This document shows positions 1 to 4,978 of a stretch of 7,484 nucleotides of DNA, one piece after another. Every line of letters begins with the position of its first letter. Position 1 is the first letter of the stretch. The stretch covers positions 1 through 7,484 of the forward strand of contig JAEZBW010000403.1 of assembly GCA_023426765.1 (NCBI GenBank), given 5' to 3'. The DNA is from Bacillota bacterium. GTDB taxonomy: Bacteria > Bacillota > Clostridia > DSM-8532. The notes beneath the pieces are model-generated. The model searched no databases and was not told the DNA's origin. It saw only the letters and a program-made list of their open reading frames with translations. Both the position numbers and the translations under genes were made by a program.

Positions 1-490
1 CGCCCAGCCGGGCCATGCCCGTGGACAGGATCATGGGCCGGCCCTTGGCGGCCACGTGGCGCAGGAAGGGGTGGTTGTCCAGGTCGCCTGACGAGATCTT
101 GTAGGCGGCCACGCCCAGGGACTCCAGAAAATCGGCGCTCTCCCGCTCAAAGGGGGTGCACAGGTACAAAAGCCCCAGTTCCTCGCACAGGGCCTTGCAG
201 GCGGCGTGGGCGGCCTCGTCCAGCTCCAGGGCGCGCAGCATGTCGCGCTGGGAAGGCTCGCCGCCGATGTTGCGGCGCTGGTAGGCGCAGGCCGGGGCGT
301 CGGCTGACACCAGCTTTTCGGCGCGAAACGCCTGGAATTTCACGGCGCAGGCCCCGGCCTGGGCGGCCGCCCGGACCAAGGCCAGGGCGGTTTCGGGGTC
401 GCCGTTATGGTTGACCCCGGCCTCGGCGATGACCAGGCACGGCGCGCCCGGGCCGATGTGCCGGCCGCCGATGATGACGCCTGGGGTCAT
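1..490 (-). CDS. neuB: N-acetylneuraminate synthase-type protein (NeuB family), partial, C-terminus beyond the window
   Basis: Cytosolic enzyme expected to condense phosphoenolpyruvate with a hexosamine (ManNAc or a 2,4-diacetamido/6-deoxy relative) to make a nonulosonic acid. Reading from 490 towards 1, 163 codons are open and the frame leaves the window. Visible NeuB-type TIM-barrel motifs are IAEAGVNHNGD (residues 21-31), AVKFQAF (about 49-55), CTPFE (about 111-115), YKISSGDLDNHPFL (about 130-143) and PMILSTGMA near residue 158. These are strand ends that carry substrate- and PEP-binding residues in this family. Family members are about 340 residues, so roughly half the protein is present. 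The ATG at 490-488 shares an ATGA with the stop of the upstream cytidylyltransferase, and a GGGAG lies 8 bases before it, inside that gene, so translation is probably coupled. The SAF (antifreeze-like) C-terminal domain cannot be checked. Legionaminate (NeuB/LegI) and pseudaminate (PseI) synthases cannot be told apart from this half. Confidence 0.93.
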   Translation of the reverse strand, partial: MTPGVIIGGRHIGPGAPCLVIAEAGVNHNGDPETALALVRAAAQAGACAVKFQAFRAEKLVSADAPACAYQRRNIGGEPSQRDMLRALELDEAAHAACKALCEELGLLYLCTPFERESADFLESLGVAAYKISSGDLDNHPFLRHVAAKGRPMILSTGMARLG

Positions 491-1182
491 GACGCGCGCT
501 CCCGCAACAGCAGTTCGGCCAACTTGAGGTCAAAGGGCGTGTCCACGTCCAGGGAGCGCGCCGCCGGCATGACCAGGGCGTAGGTCCGGTCGGTGTAAAA
601 GGTCTGTTTTTCCAGCAGCACCGAAGTTTTGATCAGAAAAACGGCTCCGTTGACGACGTGGCCGGCGCGAGCCGACTGGCGCGGCTGGTAGCCCTGGGCG
701 TAGGCGGCCTGGGGCAGGATGCGCCCGGCCTCGTCCAGGTCCCGCAGCAGATGGAGATCGTCGCGCGGGGCCAGGGACACCACGGCGTCGGCGTCCCTGG
801 CCAGGGCCAGGTCCACGGCGTCGTCCACGTCCCGAGCCAGACGCAGGGGTGAGGTCGGTTGCAAAAGGACCAGCCAGTCCGGCAGCCGGCCTTGATGCTC
901 CCGCAGCCAGGTCAGGGCGTGGAGCAGGACCGGGATGTGCGGCGAGTCGTCGCGGGAAAGCTCGGGGGGGCGTAAGAAAGGGACTTCCGCGCCGTGGGTC
1001 CGAGCCACGGCGGCGATGTCCGGGTCGTCGGTGGAGACCAGGATGCCCGAGACATGCCGGGAGTCCCGGGCCGCGTCGATGGTCCAGGCGATCAGCGGCC
1101 GCCCCGCGCACGGGGCGATGTTTTTTTGGGGGATGCCCTTGGAACCGCCGCGCGCGGTAATAAGCGCCAAGACCTCAGGCAT
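487..1182 (-). CDS. neuA: CMP-nonulosonate (acylneuraminate) cytidylyltransferase
   Basis: Transfers CMP from CTP to a nonulosonic acid, giving the activated donor used by sialyl-type transferases; cytosolic. The 231-residue protein has the expected motif order: ITARGGSKGIPQKN at residues 8-21 (CTP-binding loop), LVSTDDPDIA at 48-57, LQPTSPLR at 107-114, a VVNGAVFLI segment before the C-terminus, and SLDVDTPFDLKLAE at about 210-223 (metal and active-site acidic residues). Length matches the catalytic-domain-only form of the family. The frame stays open to an ATG at 1383, but the added 67 residues show no family similarity. The ATG at 1182 is preceded by GGAGGG with a 5-base spacer, and the conserved motif starts at residue 8, so 1182 is chosen. 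The gene sits directly upstream of the synthase gene with a 4-base overlap, consistent with one operon. Sugar specificity (Neu5Ac, legionaminic or pseudaminic type) cannot be settled from sequence alone. Confidence 0.94.
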   Translation of the reverse strand: MPEVLALITARGGSKGIPQKNIAPCAGRPLIAWTIDAARDSRHVSGILVSTDDPDIAAVARTHGAEVPFLRPPELSRDDSPHIPVLLHALTWLREHQGRLPDWLVLLQPTSPLRLARDVDDAVDLALARDADAVVSLAPRDDLHLLRDLDEAGRILPQAAYAQGYQPRQSARAGHVVNGAVFLIKTSVLLEKQTFYTDRTYALVMPAARSLDVDTPFDLKLAELLLRERAS

Positions 1183-1193
1183 GTTTTCCCTCC
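1183..1193 (-). promoter_or_regulatory. Ribosome-binding site fixing the cytidylyltransferase start
   Basis: On the minus strand GGAGGG (complement of 1188-1193) lies 5 bases before the ATG at 1182-1180. This decides for the short 231-residue form over the upstream-extended frame that begins at 1383. Confidence 0.75.
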
Positions 1194-1379
1194 GCCGGTG
1201 GCGGTGCTCCTTCTCCATCAAGCGCCTGCAAGGATTGGCCAGGGATGGTCCGTATCCCACCCAAGCCGGGATGGCCTTCATGAAGCCGTGTTGTTCCAGC
1301 AACCCGTCTGCAGAGACGACAACAACCGTCGCCTTGGAGGCCACGGGCGTGAAGGTCCAGAACGTTGGCAACGAAACGA

Positions 1380-1733
1380 TCAACGTGACGCATCAATCAA
1401 ATCCGTGAAGAACTGTCGCTTTGGCATGGTCTGTCCGAAGCAATCGTAGGCCGTCCAATGCAAGTCTCGGGCCTTGTTTGCTAATGTCGGCCCAATAGTC
1501 CGCCGACAGATCGTATCCGTTGCAATTTAGACCAGATACGCAGGCATGGCACGAAAAGCAAGCGCCTGCTGACCATGTATTACAGTATTGAAAGCTTTGG
1601 CGACGGCATGCGACAGCGTCATGAAATTGTCGCGTCTTTGGCGTGTGCGGGCTGCCATTTCCGCCATGGCGCGCAACACAGCCTTCAATGGAAACCCGGC
1701 GGCCTTGTCTGGGAGCTTGAAGGGCTGGTCCAG
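1380..1733 (-). pseudogene. Possible broken gene remnant (unrecognised)
   Basis: On the minus strand a frame starting just after a TGA at 1736-1734 reads 68 codons to a TAA at 1529-1527, then continues in the same frame for 48 more codons to a TGA at 1382-1380. Both halves look protein-like: alanine-, arginine- and lysine-rich with little repetition (for example FKLPDKAAGFPLKAVLRAM, then DLHWTAYDCFGQTMPKRQFF). There is no start codon with a ribosome-binding site. The first in-frame ATG is at 1667 and lacks one. From about 1525 downwards a neighbouring frame (ending GLRLLRTDHAKATVLHGFD) looks equally protein-like, so a frameshift as well as a stop may be present. I do not recognise the family. 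It could also be plain non-coding DNA that is open by chance in a G+C-rich genome. Confidence 0.25.
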
Positions 1734-1832
1734 TCAGTGGTGATTTAGGCAATATACGGTAATGATACGTATTTTCCCGCACCCTAGGGATGCGCTGCCA
1801 ATACGGCCGCCACGCAAGGCGACGGTGTTCAG

Positions 1833-1881
1833 AAGTCTCGCCTCATGACGTGGGGCCTGGGGGGTTGAAAGGCGAGAACTT
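1833..1881. repeat. Imperfect inverted repeat upstream of the 1913 promoter
   Basis: AAGTCTCGCC (1833-1842) is complementary to GGCGAGA-A-CTT (1871-1881), giving ten pairs with one bulged A and a 28-base loop. It ends about 30 bases before the -35 box. It could be a binding site for a regulator of the rightward transcript, or a weak terminator for rightward readthrough, since GTTTTC follows. Neither is proven. Confidence 0.35.
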
Positions 1882-1912
1882 GTTTTCGTGTTCAAGCTGT
1901 TCTTGGGAAAGC

Positions 1913-1942
1913 TTGACATTTTGCAGACAACTCCTCTACAAT
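1913..1942 (+). promoter_or_regulatory. Sigma-70-type promoter for the 104-residue exported protein
   Basis: TTGACA (1913-1918), an 18-base spacer and TACAAT (1937-1942) match the housekeeping consensus at 11 of 12 box positions. A start near 1949 would give a leader of about 45 bases before the ATG at 1996. It is the best promoter match I see in the window and suggests the small exported protein may be strongly expressed. Confidence 0.75.
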
Positions 1943-1962
1943 CAAGTAAGCCATCATGAAAA

Positions 1963-1985
1963 CCGTTTTATCGTTGCATCAACGG
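1963..1985 (+). promoter_or_regulatory. Possible small hairpin overlapping the ribosome-binding site
   Basis: CCGTT (1963-1967), or alternatively CGTT (1972-1975), can pair with AACGG/AACG at 1981-1985. The right arm takes in the first bases of the GGGAGG ribosome-binding site (1984-1989). The stems are only 4-5 base pairs, so control of translation is a weak inference. Confidence 0.2.
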
Positions 1986-1995
1986 GAGGCTGGAA

Positions 1996-2310
1996 ATGTT
2001 AAAGAAAGCTTTAGTGTGCATGATGATTTGCTCCGTTCTTTGTGCGATTTTGGGCACAAAAGTGGCGGATGCGGCTACGACTTGGTATACGTGCTCGGTT
2101 CAGGCCGTCGGTCCCAGCGGAGCTTCCAGCTACATCAAACTGACCGACACCAACGGCGCTTTTACGAACAAGTGGTTTGTCGTCAGCACCACCAACACCA
2201 ACAGCTTGCTCGCCAGTGCGCTCACGGCTATTTCCGCGCAAAAGACCGTGTACGCTGGCGTCTCAAGCCTGACAAACGGCGAACTGCAGGGCCTGTACAT
2301 CTATCCGTAG
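1996..2310 (+). CDS. Small exported protein of unknown function (104 residues)
   Basis: The function is not known. The N-terminus is a classical Sec signal peptide: MLKK, a hydrophobic core rich in Cys/Met/Leu (residues 5-20), then KVADA with likely cleavage after Ala26, leaving a mature protein of about 78 residues. The mature part is rich in Thr, Ser, Asn and aromatics and reads as alternating beta-strand segments (TWYTCSVQAVG, SSYIKLTD, NKWFVVST) followed by one short helix (LLASALTAISAQ) and more strands. It has one cysteine (Cys33), so no internal disulfide. This strand-helix-strand layout resembles small secreted OB-fold or toxin-B-subunit-like proteins, but that is an impression of shape and not a family assignment. 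The ATG at 1996 has GGGAGG 6 bases upstream and its own near-consensus promoter at 1913-1942. A 254-base gap follows, so it is probably monocistronic or loosely linked to the next gene. Confidence 0.85.
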   Translation: MLKKALVCMMICSVLCAILGTKVADAATTWYTCSVQAVGPSGASSYIKLTDTNGAFTNKWFVVSTTNTNSLLASALTAISAQKTVYAGVSSLTNGELQGLYIYP

Positions 2311-2329
2311 CGGGTGCGGCGCGGCTTCC

Positions 2330-2369
2330 GATTGATCGCGGGATTGATGATCCTGCCGGAGATTGATCG
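2330..2369. repeat. Three copies of GATTGAT in the gap after the 104-residue gene
   Basis: GATTGAT occurs at 2330-2336, 2342-2348 and 2361-2367; the first and last extend to GATTGATCG. The flanks also contain CCGAT (2328-2332) and ATCGG (2366-2370), which can pair, and GGAT-TGATG-ATCC (2341-2353). It may be a cluster of protein-binding sites or a folded 3' untranslated region. Confidence 0.35.
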
Positions 2370-2415
2370 GCGGCGCGTAGGCCCAGAAGACGGTTATTAT
2401 CTCCAGCATGTTGGC

Positions 2416-2449
2416 TTCGCGGCATCGTATTTTTTTACGTTGCCGCGAA
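2416..2449. repeat. Long near-perfect palindrome with a T-rich centre
   Basis: TTCGCGGCA (2416-2424) pairs with TGCCGCGAA (2441-2449). Inside it CGTA (2426-2429) pairs with TACG (2436-2439), with one T-T mismatch between the two stems and a six-T loop. That gives 13 pairs over 34 bases in the gap between two exported-protein genes. No T-run follows the stem on either strand, so it does not fit an intrinsic terminator. It could be an operator or an RNA structure. Confidence 0.6.
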
Positions 2450-2564
2450 ACCTCCCTGTGCTTTTCGCGCGTGCGCTATTGGACGCTGCGCGCCGTTCTT
2501 ATGCCAGGGAGAGCAGACTTTCTGGCGCATGGCTGCAATGCCTTGAGATAGAGGAGATATATGG

Positions 2565-3386
2565 ATGTGGCGTAAAGCTGTCGGCCTGTTGCTTGGAAAC
2601 AGTTTGTTTTTTCTTGCCAGCTCCGCCATGAGCGCGCCCCTTCCAGACGTGCCTTTTCTTGTACAGTGCCAAGCCGATATGTCTCTCGACAAGTGTTTTG
2701 CGGAAGTCGCCAAGGCCACGCGCATCACCATCGAGTGTCAGGGCTGTCCTGGCCAGCCGCTTGGGCAGGACATCCTGATGCAATATCCTCTGGTCAATGC
2801 CGTCCAGTCCGCCCTCGGCGTGTTCAATGTCACCAACTACGGATATGATTATACTGAAGTCGACAAGAAATTAACAATAAGCATTGTGAATAGTCCTTCC
2901 AAGGAGCCTGCCAAGGACGTGGCCGGTGCCGACAAGCCCAATGGTTTTGCCTCCCCCCCCGGCGTCACGGATTCCCAATTCCCTAACGAGGCGGAGTTTC
3001 AGGGGCGGCGCCCCGTTCCCTTGCAGCTCGACGACATCGTCATCCCCCCCATGGGACCCGGCGAGCAAGGGATCAGCCTGCGAGAAGCCAACGCCATGTT
3101 CGAGCGCGAACTCGCGCGCCGACAGCCCATTGATCCGGCGCAGGAGATCGTCATTCCGCCCGATGGTTCCAATGCCAAGGGATTCACGTTCAAGGAAATG
3201 CACGACGCCCTCCAGACCAACAAAGAGGCGCAGGATGATCCTTCGGATCAGGTCGTCGTTCCTCCCATGAATGGGGAGCCGGGCATCACTGCTCGCGAAT
3301 TCGAGGCCGGCCGCAAGGCGGCCCCAGACGCGAAAACCAATGACGCCTCGGTTTCGTCGCCGACCTTCAATCCTCCCCCGTTTTGA
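2565..3386 (+). CDS. Exported protein with an STN-like domain and three IVIPP repeats (273 residues)
   Basis: The function is unknown. Residues 1-24 form a signal peptide (MWRK, hydrophobic core 6-20, cleavage at about 21-24), so the protein should reach the periplasm or beyond. Residues 38-108 resemble the STN domain found at the N-terminus of secretins and TonB receptors: SLDKCFAEVAKATRITIEC, then YPLVNAVQSALGVF, then KKLTISIV (helix-strand, helix, strand). Four cysteines (35, 44, 58, 61) could form two disulfides. A Pro-rich linker (about 110-150) leads to three copies of a short repeat: DIVIPP (157-162), EIVIPP (194-199) and QVVVPP (229-234), each followed after 5-8 residues by G(I/F)(S/T) and a Glu. 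The tail ends in FNPPPF, with no transmembrane anchor or beta-barrel. The ATG at 2565 has GAGGAG 8 bases upstream. A nearer ATG at 2561 opens a 4-codon frame only. It could be an accessory factor of a secretin-like machine, but no such machine is visible here. Confidence 0.82.
   Translation: MWRKAVGLLLGNSLFFLASSAMSAPLPDVPFLVQCQADMSLDKCFAEVAKATRITIECQGCPGQPLGQDILMQYPLVNAVQSALGVFNVTNYGYDYTEVDKKLTISIVNSPSKEPAKDVAGADKPNGFASPPGVTDSQFPNEAEFQGRRPVPLQLDDIVIPPMGPGEQGISLREANAMFERELARRQPIDPAQEIVIPPDGSNAKGFTFKEMHDALQTNKEAQDDPSDQVVVPPMNGEPGITAREFEAGRKAAPDAKTNDASVSSPTFNPPPF
3033..3299 (+). repeat. Three protein-level repeats inside the STN-like exported protein
   Basis: Repeat units start at residues 157, 194 and 229 (spacing 37 and 35). 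Pattern: acidic or Gln, then (I/V)V(I/V)PP, 5-8 variable residues, G(I/F)(S/T), two residues, Glu, then a short helix. The DNA copies differ in many third positions, so the duplication is old or kept by selection on the protein. Confidence 0.8.
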
Positions 3387-3446
3387 TCTTGCCCCATGCG
3401 GCACGTTTTCGAGCAAACACCTTTGCCGGGGTGCTGCGCTCCCGAG

Positions 3447-3466
3447 AGGATGCCCGCCAGCATCCT
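3447..3466. repeat. Perfect 7-bp hairpin before the methyltransferase gene
   Basis: AGGATGC (3447-3453), loop CCGCCA, GCATCCT (3460-3466). No T-run follows, so it is not a standard terminator. It sits 60 bases after the stop of the STN-like gene and 47 bases before the next start. Confidence 0.4.
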
Positions 3467-3513
3467 GCATTCAGGAGTGTCCCTCAAAAATTGATGAAAA
3501 GGATCATCGAAAA

Positions 3514-4344
3514 ATGACGACGCACAAAGTAGACAAAGAATCTCTATTACAAAATTTCGACAATGGAAATTTTCAGCGCTACAAGCAATATTTTAGAGAT
3601 CATGCTCAAAGATACGCACATATGATAAATCATTTGCAGACTATAAATATTGGTGGACAGGTGCTCGATGCCGGCGGCCTTCCGGAGATTTCGAAGCTGC
3701 TTCAGGGCTATTTCAAGAATATTGACAACATTCAATTGTCAGAAGACGATCTGGAGTCAAGCGATTGGGCGAAATCATACAAGGGATTGTTTGACTTCGC
3801 ATTATGCGCGGAAGTCATAGAACACCTTTCGGAAGACCCTGCCGAAATGCTGCATCAGTTAAACGTTTCCTTGAAGATGGGCGGGCTGTTGTATCTTACG
3901 ACAGTCAATATTTCTCGCCTTGTTTCAATACATAACATCATACACGGGATAAACCCGCTAGTATTTGGATGTTATTTTGGAAAATGCAACAGCTACATGA
4001 GACACAAGCGCGAATATGCGCCTCTTGAACTTGCCAAGTTCGTTGCCGCCCATGGTTTTGCCTGCTATCTTTTCACGGACGATTCGTACATTACGCAGCC
4101 TTACGAACTTGATTTTGTCAAACGGCTGGTCGACCAGTTGCCATTTCTTGACAAGAATGTTCATGGCGACACCATTTTTATTGTTGCAAAAAAAGTTCAA
4201 GAAAGCGTTGGGCCCATGCGGATGGACCCCATTTATTGCAAAAACGTTCAAATTCCTTTGCCTGAAGAAACGAGCGCCTTTGTCGAAAACAACGTGCATG
4301 TGGGGCCGCCGCTCAGCGCTCTTTCGCAGTTGCCTTTTGCATGA
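3514..4344 (+). CDS. Class I SAM-dependent methyltransferase
   Basis: A 276-residue cytosolic enzyme predicted to move a methyl group from S-adenosylmethionine to an unknown acceptor, plausibly a sugar or glycan intermediate given the neighbours. Visible Rossmann-type motifs are QVLDAGG (residues 49-55, motif I), FDFALCAEVIEHL (93-105, the usual 'D...a.eviEHl' motif), a loop and helix with MGGLLYLTT (122-130, motif VI region) and REYAPLELAKFVAAHGF near 170-190, as in the Methyltransf_11/23 group. Motif I is unusual: the normal second Gly-rich half is replaced by LPE, so SAM binding may be altered. The frame stays open upstream to 3271, but that part overlaps the previous gene and is Arg/Pro shadow translation. 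The ATG at 3514 is preferred though its ribosome-binding site is poor (AAAGG 11 bases away). By hand count, 3541-3660 is only about 33% G+C against more than 60% in the neighbouring long gene, suggesting recent transfer. The C-terminal 60 residues match no motif I know. Confidence 0.85.
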   Translation: MTTHKVDKESLLQNFDNGNFQRYKQYFRDHAQRYAHMINHLQTINIGGQVLDAGGLPEISKLLQGYFKNIDNIQLSEDDLESSDWAKSYKGLFDFALCAEVIEHLSEDPAEMLHQLNVSLKMGGLLYLTTVNISRLVSIHNIIHGINPLVFGCYFGKCNSYMRHKREYAPLELAKFVAAHGFACYLFTDDSYITQPYELDFVKRLVDQLPFLDKNVHGDTIFIVAKKVQESVGPMRMDPIYCKNVQIPLPEETSAFVENNVHVGPPLSALSQLPFA

Positions 4345-4357
4345 CAAGCACAATGCC

Positions 4358-4385
4358 CAACCGCGCGAAATGCCCGCGCGCGTTG
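4358..4385. repeat. Stable G+C hairpin just after the methyltransferase stop
   Basis: CAAC plus CGCGCG (4358-4367 less one C) pairs with CGCGCG (4375-4380) and GTTG (4382-4385), with C4381 bulged and loop AAATGCC or one base longer. It begins 14 bases after the stop codon. No T-run follows, so it is more likely a 3'-end or mRNA-protecting structure, or a weak barrier, than a classical terminator. Confidence 0.4.
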
Positions 4386-4419
4386 TCAGCGGCAGGCGAT
4401 TTGACAGGGAGGTTCGACA

Positions 4420-4677
4420 GTGTTCGAAACAAATAATTCCAAACGACTGGATCTTGTTTACCAGGAACGCGACAAGGACGACGAGAGCCGTTCCCCGATG
4501 GAGCATGCGGAAGCAGGGGCGTCCAGTTTGATTGGACGCAGGGGAGACAACATGACCTTTCATCCCCAACAATGCTGCCCCGACGGGTATTTCAGCAGAA
4601 TATGGTCCTGGGCCTGGAAGGACCTGGGCAAAACCTTTGTGGGACTTTTGGGAATATTTTCGCTACGCGACAAGTAG
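4420..4677 (+). CDS. Small protein of unknown function, GTG start (85 residues, possible 41-residue form)
   Basis: The function is not recognised. The GTG at 4420 has a very strong AGGGAGG (4406-4412) with a 7-base spacer, the main reason to believe it is translated. The N-terminal half (residues 1-43) is charged and hydrophilic (SKRLDLVYQERDKDDESRSP). The C-terminal half carries a Cys-Cys pair (52-53) and an aromatic, amphipathic or weakly membrane-active segment (RIWSWAWKDLGKTFVGLLGI, 60-79) ending in FSLRDK. There is no signal peptide. An in-frame ATG at 4552 also has a good site (GGGGAG, 4541-4546), so a 41-residue product starting MTFHPQQCCPDG is possible, alone or as a second form. The gene lies 75 bases after the methyltransferase and before a 300-base gap. 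It may be a small membrane-associated partner of the glycan machinery, but that is a guess. Confidence 0.6.
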   Translation: MFETNNSKRLDLVYQERDKDDESRSPMEHAEAGASSLIGRRGDNMTFHPQQCCPDGYFSRIWSWAWKDLGKTFVGLLGIFSLRDK

Positions 4678-4978
4678 TCGATAGACAATTGCGCCACAAG
4701 ATGTCCTCCAGGCTGCTTGGAGCGGGTTTCTGGAGGCCTGGGAGCCTCTTTGGCAAGCAAAAAAAACATTTTCCCAGAGCAGAATGGCGTTTGCGCCGGA
4801 GGAAATGGCTGTACTTCCCTCAGGCAATGCGACATGATATGCAAGTTGTGCTCGGCGCGCACGAAATTCGACCTTTTTGCCATGTTTTCGTGTTCCAAGC
4901 GTCCACAACGACGAGCGACTGGCGGCTAGCGAAAACACTCTCATCTTGCCTGCCAATCTTCACGGCTTTAGAAGTACT
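4678..4978. other. 300-base gap before the large glycosyltransferase gene, with a weak hairpin
   Basis: No frame here has both a plausible start and protein-like content; the long open frames on both strands look like chance. GAGGC (4733-4737) and GCCTC (4744-4748) form a 5-bp hairpin with a 6-base loop followed by TTT, which might act as a weak terminator for the upstream genes. GGAGGAA occurs before an ATG at 4805, but that frame stops after 9 codons. I could not identify a convincing promoter for the large gene. Confidence 0.4.

Larger units (their letters stand above)
1194..1912. other. Long intergenic stretch without a convincing intact gene
   Basis: About 700 bases separate the leftward sugar-activation operon from the rightward promoter at 1913. 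Frames on both strands are either short or lack ribosome-binding sites, and none matches a family I know. Apart from the possible remnant (1380-1733) and the inverted repeat (1833-1881), I see no tRNA, rRNA, insertion-sequence ends or repeat array. No clear promoter for the leftward operon could be recognised, although one should lie in this stretch if 1182 is the first gene of its transcript. Confidence 0.6.

Noticed and set aside
1183..1383. N-terminal extension of the cytidylyltransferase to an ATG at 1383
   Set aside because: The added 67 residues match nothing in the family, while the ATG at 1182 has GGAGGG at 5 bases and sits 7 residues before the first conserved motif.
935..1408. Plus-strand frame ending in a protein-like tail (VKVQNVGNETINVTHQSNP)
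   Set aside because: Most of it lies opposite the well-supported cytidylyltransferase and has no ribosome-binding site. The tail could be a fragment of something, but there is no further support.
1547..1562. TGGCAC resembling the -24 box of a sigma-54 promoter
   Set aside because: The matching TTGC -12 element is missing at the required spacing.
3494..3517. Seven-codon mini-frame (MKRIIEK) whose stop overlaps the methyltransferase start as ATGA
   Set aside because: It could be a coupling leader peptide, but it has no ribosome-binding site at a usable distance and the frame is very short.
4401..4437. TTGACA at 4401-4406 with AATAAT at 4432-4437 as a possible promoter
   Set aside because: The spacer is 25 bases, too long for sigma-70, and the TTGACA overlaps the ribosome-binding site of the 85-residue gene.
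4560..4898. Minus-strand 112-codon frame across the 4678-4978 gap
   Set aside because: It has no ribosome-binding site and no recognisable features, and it overlaps the end of the 85-residue gene.
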